Shown here one piece after another: positions 20,807 through 33,793 of a stretch of 64,000 bases of DNA. Origin of the DNA: Chrysomallon squamiferum (lineage: Eukaryota; Mollusca; Gastropoda; Neomphalida; Peltospiridae); assembly GCA_012295275.1 (NCBI GenBank), contig CM022671.1, positions 36,525,183-36,589,182 on the forward strand. The letters are read 5' to 3'. The translations under genes were made by a program, and so were the position numbers. Below the pieces are notes generated by a model, which worked only from the letters and a program-made list of their open reading frames with translations, was not told the origin of the DNA and did no database searches. Numbering within the stretch: the stretch's first letter is position 1; each line of letters opens with the position of its first letter.

Positions 20807-23800
20807 TATATTTACTGCTTTGTAGCAGAATTATCATTACATGACCACTGACCTGTGTTGGCTGTGGTTACACTGGACATCTGAGAACCAAGGACAACTA
20901 GCCCCTGGTCAGTCTGGATCACTCGCTCCTGTAAGTTGGACAGCAGACTGGTTCCAGGTTTTACGTCCTCAGTGGTCACCTGAAAAAAAGGCTGTTGTGC
21001 ATCATCCTGCCAACAGGCCAATACACGTCAATGACATCACTCTTATAACAACATCCATGCAACATCGTGCAGACACTACAAATTGTACACTAGAATTACA
21101 GTATACAAACTATACTCTACTAGTATTACAGTATACAAACTACACACTACTAGTATTACAGTATACAAACTACACACTACTAGTATTACAGTATACAAAC
21201 TACACACTACTAGTATTACAGTATACAAACTACACACTACTAGTATTACAGTATACAAACTACACACTACTAGTATTACCATATACAAACTACACACTAC
21301 TAGTATTACCGTATACAAACTACACACTACTAGTATTATAGTACACTAACTATACACTACTGGTATTATTGTACACAAACTATACACTACTGGTATTATA
21401 GTACACAAACTACACACTACTAGTAATACAGTATACAAACTATACACTACTGGTATTACAGTATACAAACTACACACTACTAGTAATATAGTATACAAAC
21501 TACACACTACTAGTATTACAGTATACAAACTATACACTACTAGTAATATAGTATACAAACTATACACTACTAGTATTACAGTATACAAACTATACACTAC
21601 TGGTATTACAGTATACAAACTACACACTACTAGTAATATAGTATACAAACTACACACTACTGGTATTATAGTACACAAACTACACACTACTAGTATTACA
21701 GTATACAAACTACACACTACTAGTAATATAGTATACAAACTACACACTACTGGTATTATAGTACACAAACTACACACTACTAGTATTACAGATACAAACT
21801 ACACACTACTGGTATTATAGTACACAAACTACACACTACTAGTATTATAGTATACAAACTACACACTACTAGTAATATAGTATACAAACTACACACTACT
21901 GGTATTATAGTACACAAACTACACACTACTAGTATTACAGATACAAACTACACACTACTGGTATTATAGTACACAAACTACACACTACTAGTATTACAGA
22001 TACAAACTACACACTACTGGTATTATAGTACACAAACTACACACTACTAGTATTACAGTATACAAACTACACACTACTAGTATTACAGTACTCTATAGTA
22101 TTACAGATACAAACTACACACTACTAGTATTACAGATTACACACTACTGGTATTATACATACAAACTATACACTACTAGTATTACTACTAGTATTACAGT
22201 ATACAAACTACACACTACTAGTATTACAGTATACAAACTACACACTACTAGTATTACAGTATACAAACTACACACTACTAGTATTACAGTATACAAACTA
22301 CACACTACTAGTATTACAGATACAAACTACACACTACTAGTATTACCATATACAAACTACACACTACTAGTATTACCGTATACAAACTACACACTACTAG
22401 TATTATAGTAACTATACACATTATTGTACACAAACTATACACTACTGGTAATATAGTACACAAACTACACTACACACTACTAGTATTACAGTATACAAAC
22501 TATACACTACTGGTATTACAGTATACAAACTACACACTACTAGTAATATAGTATACAAACTACACACTACTAGTATTACAGTATACAAACTATACACTAC
22601 TAGTAATATAGTATACAAACTATACACTACTAGTATTACAGTATACAAACTATACACTACTGGTATTACAGTATACAAACTACACACTACTAGTAATATA
22701 GTATACAAACTACACACTACTGGTATTATAGTACACAAACTACACACTACTAGTATTACAGACACACTACTAGTAAACTATACAAACTACACACTACTGG
22801 TATTATAGTACACAAACTACACACTACTAGTATTACAGATACAAACTACACACTACTGGTATTATAGTACACAAACTATACACTACTAGTATTACAGATA
22901 CAAACTACACACTACTGGTATTATAGTACACAAACTACACACTACTAGTAATATAGTATACAAACTACACACTACTGGTATTATAGTACACAAACTACAC
23001 ACTACTAGTATTACAGATACAAACTACACACTACTGGTATTACAGTACACAAACTACACACTACTAGTATTACAGATACAAACTACACACTACTGGTATT
23101 ATAGTACACAAACTACACACTACTAGTATTACAGATACAAACTACACACTACTAGTATTACAGTATACAAACTACACACTACTAGTATTACAGATACAAA
23201 CTACACACTACTAATAGTACACAAACTACACACTACTAGTATTACAGTATACAAACTACACACTACTAGTATTACAGATACAAACTACACACTACTGGTA
23301 TTATACATACAAACTATACACTACTAGTATTAAACGATACAAACTATATACTACCAGTATTATAGATACAATCTACAATAGTATTATAGTATACAAAACT
23401 ATACACTACTAGTATTAAAGTATACTAACTATACACTACTTGTATAACAAACTAGCATTAAAAGATGACTATTCCTCATATATAAGAACTACTATTGTAA
23501 CAAATACTATTAGCAGAATAACAACATTATTAATACACAACAGTAACTAATATCAGCAGCAATAATTTGAAAAAGAAGAAGAAAAAATAAGGATCTAAGG
23601 AAATAAATGTCAACAGAAAAACTCTCCATGTAAAATGATAATAACACACTGAATCAAACTGTTACTACAAGTGACTTGAAAAGTAGCTTAATATAAAAAC
23701 ACAGAACAAAGAATAGTTACCCGGCCAGCGAATGTTGGAATGGCTGCTGATGGACTGTTGAAGTCTTTGCGGATGTAGATGCGCTGCGTGGATGTTGCCA

Positions 23801-26800
23801 CTGTGTTGGGCATCTTGTCTTTCTGGTCTGATGGTTTTCTTTCTTGTTGAACAGCTACACACAAACCAGAAACTAGAGTCAATAAAAGAAACTTGATTCG
23901 TCTTGGCTTTTGTACACTACAGTCCTTACTTTGACCAAGCCAAAACTGCTTGTCTCCTAGCAACCAGATCAGCAGTTTACAAAACTAACAGTACTAAAAT
24001 CAGTGCCTCAGGCTGATTCTCTTCGGTCACAATTTGGTTTGATTCATCACATTTGTTTTGTTTTTTATGTTATAATAAAATGTTTTATAGAAGAAATTTT
24101 TTCCTGACAGTACTAATTTCAGTGATGTCTAAATCGAAAGAGAAATGTTTTGTACTCGCTCATTTCCTTCAAGTTTAATCATTTGTTTTCAGTTTCAGTG
24201 CAAAGCAGTTTTGACTTGAGTGATAATTAAATTTTTTGTTTTTTTTTATTATTTCTTGCAAATATTTATTTTAATTTAAGTTTAAACAAAGAACGAGAAT
24301 ACAAACTGAAAAGAATGAGGAAATAACAAACTTTAAAACAAAATGTGTAGTTTAAATTGGTTATTTACAAATCTGCCATTATAACACAAAACATGTTGTA
24401 GTGTACAAAAAGCCGTAAGCGACCATCTTACCATTAAAACCTGTTCCTACGGAGTAATCTTCATATTTCGAGGATTTATCGATGAATGCTAAAAACAGGA
24501 AACAACAGCTCAATTTCATGTTTCTACATACATGACAGACACAACGTCCTTACTGCACCATTGCTAAATGCATTGACAACACACATACACACACACACAC
24601 GCAGAGTCCATGACTATTACGTATTTAACATTTCCATGACAACAGAAGTACAGTGAGCTGATATACATACATGTGATAGGTGTGAAGGAGAAGTTAGCAT
24701 CATAGCAGCAGTACAGGTGACTAATACACACATGTAATTATGGTTTTAGAAATTAAATGCTTTCAAAAGAATCTTCTTCAGATCAGACATCAAAATGTGT
24801 GCATGTGTTTTTTCTCTCATTTTTTTTTTAAAGTCAGAATTGTTTCAATCAATTTTATTAAAAAATTCACTATGCTGATTATTTACTTACACCTTGTACA
24901 TATATGAAGTTTATTTAATATCACTTAACAGTACTAATCTTTAAATAAATAAACATAAAAGTATGAGTTAAAACTGTGTTAATTTAAGTTTCTTTCCTTT
25001 TCATTTATAAGATAAATCAGAATAAGAAAAATAATTATTGTTACAATTATTAAAATTATTTTCAGTCAAATCATTCTGTGAATGTTAAACTAGTTTATGT
25101 ATGTAATGAAACCATAATTACTTTAGTGCAGTGATATGATACATGCATGCTGCAAACACCCTGTACATAAAACATCTAATAACACCACAAATCAGCACAT
25201 TTTTAGCACCTGTACTTACAACACAACTTTAATCTCCCACCTGCTTGAGACCCAGCAACATTCCCAGAGTGACATATTTATAACGATCACTCAAAATATG
25301 GCTTACACCTGGTGTCAGCAACTATGATATCTACACAATGACCACTACTGGATGTCACTAAGATTTACAAATAGTCAATTATACTTGATACTGACATGTG
25401 ATCTTTAAAAGGCAACTTGTACTTCAAGTTCATGACCTTAAATACTAATAAAATGACTTAAATACTTACCCTGTTACTTATACTTGCTTCAATACTTAGA
25501 AAATGACTTGTACTTGATGCAATTGACTAGGATACTGACAAGGTGACTTATACTTGATGCTCAGACTAAGATAACGACAAGATAACTTATACTGGATGTT
25601 CAGACTAAGATACTTACAAGATGACTTATACTTGATGTTCAGACAAAGTTACTAACAACATGTCTAATACAGGATGTTCAGATTAACATACCAATAAGGT
25701 GACTTATACTGGATGTTCAGACTAAGATACTTACAAGGTGACTTATACTGGATGTTCAGACTAAGATACTTACAAGGTGACTTATACTTGATGCTCAGAC
25801 TAAGATAACGACAAGATAACTAATACTGGATGTTCAGACTAAGATACTTACAAGGTGATTAATGCTTGATGTTCAGACTAAGATACTTACAAGGTGACTT
25901 ATACTGGATGTTCAGACTAAGATACTTACAAGGTGACTTATACTGGATGTTCAGACTAAGATACTTACAAGGTGACTTATACTGGATGTTCAGACTAAGA
26001 TACTGACAAGGTGACTAAAACCTGATGTCAGTTATAGACAAAAATATTCAAGATATTCTAACAAATAATCAAGACTGATGACATAGAATATATACACATG
26101 CAACTGATACTAATAATATATAAATGATGCTATATATTACACATACAGCTAGTACAAGACACAAACAAAAGATACAAGTGATATTATAACAGGTGACAAT
26201 CACAGCACAGAAACCCTTCAACACTGACACATAATGAATATAACAAACAACAGTGTGAAGTTTCTCAGCTCATGAAATAAACTTAAACATCCCTGATAAT
26301 GACAGGATCACTTTTTAGAGAAATAACTAAGAAAACACTTACATTCAGATCTCATTCCAACACTGAGACACTTCTGTAATCTACAGTACTGACATCGGTT
26401 TCGATGTAACTTGGTAACCGGACAGTCCTTGTTGCCACGACAGGCGTACCCGAGCTGTTTCCTGATACTCCGCTTAAAGAAACCTTTACAACCCTCACAG
26501 CTGATTGCACCGTAATGTCGACCTGTGAACAAACCTTGTATTTAGTCACAGCCTGTCAACTCAAATAATCTGATGTGTTGTTTAAATACAAGTAATACAA
26601 TCCAATGTGTTGTTTAAATACAAGTAATACAATCCAGTGTGTTGTTTACATACAAGTAATACAATCTGATGTGTTGTTTAAATACGAGTAATACAATCGG
26701 ATGTGTTGTTTAAATGCAAGTAATACAATCTGATGTGTTGTTTAAATACAAGTAATACAATCTGATGTGTTGTTTAAATACAAGTAATACAATCTGATGT

Positions 26801-29121
26801 GTTGTTCAAATACAATACAATCTGATATGTTGTTCAAATACAATCTGATGTGTTGTTTAAAGACAAGTAATACAATCTGATGTGTTGTTTTAATACATGT
26901 AATACAATCTGATGTGTTGTTTAAATACAAGTAATACAATCTGACGTGTTGTTTAAATACAAGTAATACAATCCTATGTGTTGTTTAAATACAAGTAATA
27001 CAATCTGATGTGTTGTTCAAATACAATACAATCTGATACGTTGTTCAAATACAATCTGATGTGTTGTTTAAAGACAAGTAATACAATCTGATGTGTTGTT
27101 TTAATACATGTAATACAATCTGATGTGTTGTTTAAATACAAGTAATACCATATGATGTGTTGTTTAAACACAAATAATACAATCTGTGTTGTTTAAAAAC
27201 AAGTAATACACACCTGATGCCCTGTCACCACACACAAAACATGGCTCGTATTTCTGTTCAAACTGTTGTTTCTGAGTCATCTTTTCTCTCACTGCCTGCT
27301 GTTCTTCTCGTAGACGTTCCAGTCTCTGTGCATGCTGCAGTTCCTGAAAAACAAACATTTCACACATACTGATTATGTGTAATCACAATGTACAACACAT
27401 GCAGTCTATATTTCATGCATAGTGCAGTGTAGTTCAGTGTTTTCCACACAACAGTAGAACAATATACAAAGCCAAAGCAGAATTCACTTCACAGAATAGA
27501 ACACACTTAACAGAGTAGAACACACTTCACACAGAGTAGAACATACTTCACACAGTACAACACACTTAACATAGTAGAACATACTTCACACAGTACAACA
27601 CACTTAACAGAGTAGAACATACTTCACACAGTACAACACACTTAACAGAGTAGAACACATTTCACAAAGTAGAAAACACTTAACAGAGTAGAACACACTT
27701 CACACAGTACAACACACTTAACAGAGTAGAACACACTTCACACAGAGTAGAACAAACTTCACACAGTACAACACACTTAACAGAGTAGAACATACTTCAC
27801 AAAGTAGAAAACACTTCAGAGTAGAACATACTTAACAGAGTAGAACACACTTCACACAGAGTAGAACATACTTCACAGAGTAAAACAAACTTAACAGAGT
27901 AGAACACACTTCACAGTACAACATACTTCATGCAGAGTAGAACACACTTCACACAGAGTATAACATACTTCATAAAGTACAACACACTTCCCAGAGTAGA
28001 ACACATTTCACAGTGTATAACACACTTCACAGAATGGAACACACTTCACTCAGTACAACATACTTCACACAGAGCAGAACACACTTCACACAGAGTAGAA
28101 GACACTTCACACATATAGTTCACACAGAGTAGAAGACACTTGCCAGTCTCAACTCACTTTAAGTTTGGCTGCCCAGTCCACTGATGACAATGCTGCTGCT
28201 GGGACTTGAACCACCTGAGCTCCAGACATTGTTCCTTCTTTCAGTCTGACAGCTAAGTCTGCTGGTGCCATTGTTGAAACAATAACCTGGGTGCCATTCG
28301 GTGTCACAGTAGTCGTAGGCTGAAAACAATTATCTTGGTTTAGACAATATATTTTACTGTGTACTGTTCAGTGTGAAAAAAGCAGTGGTAACTGAATGAA
28401 CATGTCAAATTAACACAAATATATTACACCTAATGAACCATTTTAATCACTTTAAATTGCATATATTTTTTAATAATCAAAATAAAACATTTTTTATTAG
28501 TAACATTATTTTTGTTTACCTCTTAAAAATAACAATACTTAATGGAATTATGAAAATATTTAGAACAATAAGAATATTTCAGTTTGACTTGTTTTTGTTT
28601 TTTTGGTTTATGTACATTAAATAAAATTAATTTTTAAAATTTCAAAACTTTATACCATTAATCTAAAGTCACAATCTACATTGATAAGAGTTTCCAGTGA
28701 CTTACACAGAATGTTTTATAAAAAACAATCACACATTTTTTGGACTTATCTGTTTAGGTTCTTATAAACCTTTTTTTTTAGAAAAGTATCCACATTAACA
28801 TTTTAATGTTTTACTGCAAATAATTAATTTTAAAACTGTTCACTTTGTAATAACTGTGTTTTAAGAAAACAAAGTTCAATATTATTATACCTGTGGTGCT
28901 ATGGAAACGGGTATTGTTAGATTGCCAGGTGCCAGAGCCAAGGTGGGCAGTGATATAGCTGTGTTAACAGATGACGCTGATGTTACTGCCATGGTGGGTG
29001 CAACAATGTGAATAATACTCTCTCCCTGTGTGTGAACACCACCATCCATGGAGATGAGTGTCCCCTCCGTAGTGGTCTCTGTGCTTGCAGATGTTGACTG
29101 AACTTCCTCCATGGAAGCCAT
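17125..29121 (-). CDS. NR2C: Orphan nuclear receptor of the TR2/TR4 family (NR2C)
   Basis: Exons in transcript order: 29121-28891 (ATG), 28319-28158, 27343-27214, 26522-26343, 24488-24432 (cassette), 23854-23721, 20979-20853, 20600-20419, 19824-19722, 19395-19239, 18762-18623, 18282-18145, 17535-17125. A 5' UTR exon ends at 31822. All phases agree up to the last exon; about 717 residues expected. The DNA-binding domain begins [10 protein letters not shown] (about residue 166) and includes P-box [11 protein letters not shown] and D-box CRGNKDC. The extension reads QQERKP...RIYIRKDF, then [14 protein letters not shown] and AFDTLAKAV, all TR4 landmarks. The ligand-binding domain holds [21 protein letters not shown] and [14 protein letters not shown]2/TR4 bind DR1-type AGGTCA repeats as homo- or heterodimers and regulate transcription. 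A frame break occurs in the last exon at an A5 run (17358-17362, T5 on the coding strand): two bases seem missing, because [19 protein letters not shown] resumes in another frame. Read literally the protein stops near 17291 without helix 12. Confidence 0.95.
17358..17362 (-). other. Frame break in NR2C last exon (homopolymer)
   Basis: The coding strand reads ...GAA CTC TTT TTC TGG; the family sequence ELFFxGLIG needs two more bases here for the downstream GLIG...IIPYIL block to be in frame. Total coding length over all exons is 2152, which leaves remainder 1 and so independently confirms a two-base deficit. An assembly or read error in the T run is likeliest; a real allele cannot be excluded. 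Confidence 0.8.
17690..18035. repeat. 33-bp minisatellite in NR2C intron before last exon
   Basis: About ten units of agtctaggtgttattatgag followed by agtaatatataac. Two units lack tctagg-type bases. It starts about 110 bases downstream of the donor at 18145 (- strand). Confidence 0.92.
19854..19922. repeat. (GA)n microsatellite
   Basis: Uninterrupted GA dinucleotides about 30 bases upstream (in - strand sense) of the NR2C exon ending at 19824; on the transcript it is a CT run in the polypyrimidine region of that acceptor. Confidence 0.97.
20219..20418 (-). repeat. 38-bp minisatellite starting at an NR2C donor
   Basis: On the - strand the donor reads CAACAG followed by GTAACATATAG; the same GTAACATRTAG then recurs about every 38 bases for five copies, each followed by taacatctggactgtaacta and CAG. 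The array begins at the splice site itself. Confidence 0.85.
20761..20806. repeat. (TAA)n microsatellite
   Basis: About 15 TAA triplets in an NR2C intron; the Asn-run ORF over it is an artefact. Confidence 0.95.
21085..23450. repeat. 2.4-kb minisatellite, 30-bp unit
   Basis: Roughly 78 units of tatacaaactacacactact plus agtattacag fill most of the NR2C intron between the exons at 23721 and 20979. Variants (agtaatatag, ggtattatag, shortened units lacking five bases) recur in the same order: the block at about 21400-21780 is repeated at about 22440-22770, showing a higher-order structure. Because 30 is divisible by three, it gives long repeated-peptide ORFs in several frames on both strands; these are not genes. 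Confidence 0.97.
24432..24488 (-). CDS. Candidate 19-residue cassette exon of NR2C in the DNA-binding-domain extension
   Basis: On the - strand the block has acceptor ...gtttttag, 57 bases open in the NR2C frame, and donor gtaaga. It encodes [18 protein letters not shown] with split codons at both ends. It is phase 1 on both sides and a multiple of three, so it can be skipped without changing frame. Skipping joins ...GMRSE directly to SVQQERKP, which is the arrangement in vertebrate TR4 (GMKMESVQSERKP, known family sequence). Inclusion would push the T-box/extension away from the second zinc finger. Splice signals are good; usage is inferred. Confidence 0.7.
25440..26030. repeat. 39-bp minisatellite in NR2C intron
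   Basis: About 13 units of the form ggatgttcagactaagatac plus ttacaaggtgacttatact. On the transcript strand each unit carries cttgtaagtatctta, resembling a 5' splice site (GTAAGTAT). It lies about 300 bases downstream of the real donor at 26343. Confidence 0.9.
26560..27213 (-). repeat. 32-bp minisatellite abutting the NR2C zinc-finger donor junction
   Basis: About 20 units of tattacttgtatttaaacaa plus cacatcagattg (- strand). At the upstream end it runs into the exon junction: exon bases CATCAG then gtgtgtattacttg. The units read CATCAGATTGTATTACTTG, aligning with that junction. It fills the intron splitting the first zinc finger, and two sub-blocks of about 230 bp are near-identical. Confidence 0.88.
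27490..28140. repeat. 21-22-bp minisatellite in NR2C intron
   Basis: About 30 units of the form agtagaacacacttcacaca, alternating between longer and shorter forms. It begins within about 20 bases of the donor at 28158. No exon bases appear copied. Confidence 0.93.
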
Positions 29122-29137
29122 GGGCTGGAGGTGTAAC

Positions 29138-31821
29138 CTGAAATTACATCAGCAAAGCTGTAAAAGTATATTAGCATTCTGTGAAAAAAAGGGAAACAAC
29201 AACAACAACAAATAAATATAAATATAAAACATAAAAAGTATATAATAATAATAATTATAACAAATTTAAATAAAAAAAAAATAAAAATAGTAATAATAAA
29301 TAAATTAATATAAATATTAATCCTCAAAATTTACCATTTGTACAGAGCAAGATACCGAGAAGTTCTTGTTGTTCCATCAAGATATTTTCTCCAGTAAGAA
29401 TTTGTAATGAACTTTGACTGCACTTGTATTTTCAAATGTTTTGTTATGTTTATCTAGTCAGACATGATACAACCTACACACACTTTACAAACTTTTCAAC
29501 TGTTTATTAGTGCCTGCAACAAAAAATTACTTACTTATGTATTTTTTTATATATATTTTGAAAAGACAAAACCTCTCATCTCATATTAAGGTCTTTTGAA
29601 AAGATAAAACCTCTTGCAATACTTCACAGTCAATATGTTGTAATCGGAACATAATTTATTTACAAACCAACATTATTTCTAGGTTAATGTTGTTCTTTCT
29701 ATGATGGGAGTAAGGTCAGTCTGCATATTTAATTTTATACAGGTAACAAAAACAATATTGCACAGATGTATGTGAATAAGACGTGTACATTAATGAGCTA
29801 CTGAATGGTGATGAGTAAAGCAGGCACACTTGACATACGTTCACAAAACCATTGCACAGGTAAACAGATCATACAAATGACCCCCTATTGACCTTTCACC
29901 TTTGCAAAGATGAGATAAAGCTTTTTTGAGCTTTGGGGTTGAAGGACTTAAGCTGTTATTTGAAAAGGTTTGAAAACCCTTTATCTGGTAAATGCTTAAG
30001 GGATAGATTGCAGTCAGTCATAAAAGGTTTTGTATGTAAGTCTGTTCAAAGCCTTTTTATTTTAAGTAATGTGATTTGAAATTAAATTTACTGACAGGTT
30101 GTTTTCATCAATTCATGTTTGTCAGGAACAAAAGACAACAATAAATAATTTATACCACTTTTTATTAAAAGGTAAATGTATCTTGTGTTGCTTGAATGAT
30201 ATAACAGAAGAAAGAAAACAACAACGTAATGATGACAAGTTAATGCTGTTATATAAAAATCATGTTATATGCTGAGCCAAAGAATTTTTGTAATATTCTA
30301 ATATTTATAATTATATTTAACAGACAGGTTCTTTGTTATCAACTAATGCCTTGCTTAAAAAATATATAATAATAAATATTTTCTTTTGTATTAATATTTT
30401 TCCTTTCTTCAGTATAAATATTTACTATTAATATTTACAACAGAATTTTTGTTAAATGAACTTCAAACCAAACAATATGGGTTTGACAACACATCCAATC
30501 TTAAATTTGTGATGAACCATTTTTCTTAAAATAGCCTAGAGATGTAAATTAATAACAGGCAACCAAAGTCTGAAAAGATTTTTTTTCTTAATCTATTTGA
30601 GTAAACATAATTTATTCACATTGCTACTGATTTATGAATATTTATACTTATTTACTACAGAATTCTGTTTAACTGTTTTGGGCTACAAATTTATTTCAAC
30701 CAAATAATTTCACCCATACTATCTCACTTATCCTATCAGTTATAAAATCTGTTTATCCATTTATAATCAAAATAAAATAATAATAATAATCATAATAATA
30801 ATAATAAACTTGTATCAAAATATTCAATATAATTAAGTTAAACAGTCAGTGTTCAAAAATTTAAAATATCTATAAACTAATCATTACAATAAATATGCAA
30901 AAATATATTTGGACTGTTTACATTCTCTCTATAACAGACTGACTAAAATGTGATAATCAATAGAAGGAAACTAATTAAACATATTTATTTGAATCTTAAC
31001 CCCCTTTCTCACCCATTTTCTGATTAAGTATTAACATAAGTTACATAGCTTTCCAATTAATTTTATTATCCACATATTTTTAAATGTTGCACTGTGAACA
31101 AAAACGTTTGATTGTATTAATAATAAAATAATAATAATAATAATAATAATAAAGTATTGTTTAAAAATAAACCCAGCTATTTTCTTGACAGCTAGGATGT
31201 AAACCAGGAAGTCGCGGCACACTTTGACCGCTACCCTCATTTACATAAAATATTCACACAACCCACTTCTGCGCGACACCTCATGCTAAAGGACAAAGGT
31301 CGAAGAAATCGATAAACATTTTCCATAAATATATGAACAAATGTAGTGTTTTAAACAATCCTAATATATCGAGAACTTGAAGCCTGGACATTTAACTGAC
31401 ATTCTGCAAAGTATTAGCTATGACAAACTCTGAAACTGCTTTGAAATCGCGCAAAGCGATGACCGTGTCAATGATATACAAACACCCAAAGGTCATGCAC
31501 CCAACCCATGTGGGTGATAGCCACAAGGTTATGTTTACACCACAACACGCGCTTCATCGTAAGCTGTCATTCTCATTTGAAATTAAACACTATAATATTT
31601 GTAATAACAAAAACATCGTCTGGAGTTAACAATTACATCTGTGGGTATTCATGCTTAAGTTACATTAACACGCACTGTCGATAACAAAATCTCGCGAAAT
31701 GGCGGCGAGACGGATATATTTTCCACAACATTCGCAAACAATTCCATCGCCTAATACTAGTTTACACACTTATTTAATACACAACATATAATATATGAAA
31801 GATAATATTGTTAAATCTTAC
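29138..31821 (-). other. First intron of the NR2C gene
   Basis: Runs from the 5' UTR exon donor (31821) to the acceptor at 29138. Mostly AT-rich with TAA runs (30778-30806, 31127-31152) and no exon candidate I can support. The 31190-31710 part is richer in CpG and factor-like sites: a CAGGAAGT ETS-type site near 31205, DR1-like AGGACA-A-AGGTCG at 31290-31302, an AAAGGTCA half-site at 31488-31495, TCTCGCGA at 31690-31697 and AAATGGCGGC (YY1-type) at 31697-31706. Confidence 0.55.
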
Positions 31822-31970
31822 CAGATGGTATTTGTTTTTCCAAAATATGGTAACAGACGTGATTTGAAAGAAAATTAAGTCTCCGTTCTGGCAGACAGGA
31901 ATAAAGGTCAGAGGTTGTGACCCTACAGGGAGACGCAGAGTATACGAATCGCCGATTGGCTGTAGATTAC
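31822..31970 (-). promoter_or_regulatory. NR2C 5' UTR exon and proximal promoter with DR1 element
   Basis: A donor (gtaagattt on the - strand) ends a non-coding exon at 31822. Going upstream there is a direct repeat of nuclear receptor half-sites spaced by one base, AGGTCA-G-AGGTTG at 31905-31917, followed by TGACCC that also forms an inverted pair. An inverted CCAAT box (GATTGG at 31954-31959) and a TTACGTCAA site lie just beyond. With transcription running to lower coordinates, the CCAAT box is about 60-90 bases before a plausible start near 31870-31900. TR2/TR4 receptors bind DR1, so self-regulation is a reasonable inference. Confidence 0.45.
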
Positions 31971-32190
31971 GTCAATAGAGAAATCTCGAAAATATGCGCG
32001 AGCTTTTACGCGATTTGGATTAACAACATATAATACATGAAATTACGAGCGCATAGTATTAATTATATCTTCTGCTGTTTACCGAAACCGAACATTTTAT
32101 AATCATTGTATCTTTTCTTCTAAATAAACTGATTATTGTTTGAATCGTGGAACTTGGGGTGATTTCACTGACACACATTACGCGGGATTA

Positions 32191-32266
<76 letters not shown>
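32191..32266. repeat. (TAA)n microsatellite
   Basis: Two adjoining TAA runs separated by a single TAAA break. A similar run lies at 32746-32800. Confidence 0.95.
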
Positions 32267-32356
32267 CCCAGCAAGAAATTACATCTGCACTCCAGCAGGT
32301 TCCTAACTGAACAATATTTATTTTTTAATTTACTCTCATCACTATATTACCATACA

Positions 32357-32400
32357 CAGGGGTGTCAAACTCAAGTCTTACCTAAGGCCGCATAAGAAAA
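32357..32400. mobile_element. hAT-like transposon terminus, relic
   Basis: CAGGGGTGTCAAACTCAAG followed by aaggccgcat matches the familiar end of a hAT-type element family found in many animals. No opposite terminus (ending in cacccctg) or transposase is visible nearby, so this is a solo fragment. Class is from memory of the terminal sequence, not a search. Confidence 0.4.
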
Positions 32401-32744
32401 ATTGAACTATAAAACTTAATTTTCCTGAATCACTCTAACCTTCTACCAATAAGTTAGCAACATCTCTCCATATCGTATGATACAAATATGGATTTGTAAA
32501 GTGCCAGTTTATTCTGAACAAACCCCATCTTTTAGCAAAAAAATATCTTATTTTTTATATTTATGATTAAAAATGGTTATTATTAAAATATTTCATGTGA
32601 GAGTAAGAAAACTGTTAAAAATACAATGCTATCATATTAATATTTTATCATTTTGAAATATTTACGATTTGGACATCATATAATTATATATAACTGTTTA
32701 TATGAAATTGAATATAAACCTTTTTCCGTAGAAAAATCAGTGTA

Positions 32745-32800
<56 letters not shown>

Positions 32801-33749
32801 TAAAAATATTTAAGTTTTACATGCATTTAAAGTAAAGAGATCGTTTTAATAAAATTCCTTATATATAGCTCGAATCTGTAGGCTTAGTTTACTTTTACAG
32901 ACAAGACTATAATTTTAAATAAAAGTGTTGGTTCATAATGGTTTTTTTGTGAGTTTTTTGTTTTGTCTGTATTCTTCTTCTTCTTCTTCTTTTTTTTTTT
33001 TTTTTTTGTTGGTCAGCAAACATTCCTCTAAATCATTAAAAGGGCAGACAATTCAGACCTTTGTATGTATAAAGAAGTATTATAACATTTAATTAACAAT
33101 TTGAAACTCCGGCTTTTATAGGGAGTGCCAATATATACATCAAATAATAATAATTGTTATTATGCCTTTTAAGAAATATAATTTTGCTAATTTCTTATAT
33201 TAAAAAACTTTATTATGGATAGTTTCCTGCACCTGCCGATTCACGAGTGTATCCGAAAAATAACGAGCATAATATTTCTATCGCGCATCTTTTCTGCGCA
33301 ACAAAGACCATGCTTTAAAAAATATAAATGTTATTCGTTGTCTCTTTTCAGACTTTTGTCTTGTCCTGAGTTATTTTTTCGATTTTTAATTGATGTTATT
33401 ATTTACAATTTTGTATGTCATTAGATGGTTTTGTTTTATCCGTTGTTACTAATTTGATTTGTATAAATTTGTGTTAAGTCATAAGTCACTTTAAGTGTAT
33501 TCAGTACTGTTAAAACGTATTGTTGTTTTTCGATGTTTGATAATAATCATAATCATATCATGATAATGTTAAAATTTAATGATCGTGACATTAACTTGAT
33601 TAAGTTGATTAACTTGCTGATCGACAGCAACAGGACTTGATGGAAAGTTTGTGCACTGGTACACGGAGGTGACGTTCTTTTTACAAATGATGAAATCATT
33701 TCAGAAATGTCATTTGATTATTTTCATTTCAATTTTATTTATTTATTTA

Positions 33750-33793
<44 letters not shown>

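Noticed and set aside
20841-22765. Long ORFs of repeated [10 protein letters not shown]-type and [10 protein letters not shown]-type peptides
   Set aside because: Produced by a 30-bp tandem repeat (a multiple of three); they lie in an intron of NR2C.
26560-28140. Regular short repeats that might suggest a CRISPR array
   Set aside because: The units are contiguous without unique spacers, the genome is animal, and no cas-like genes exist.
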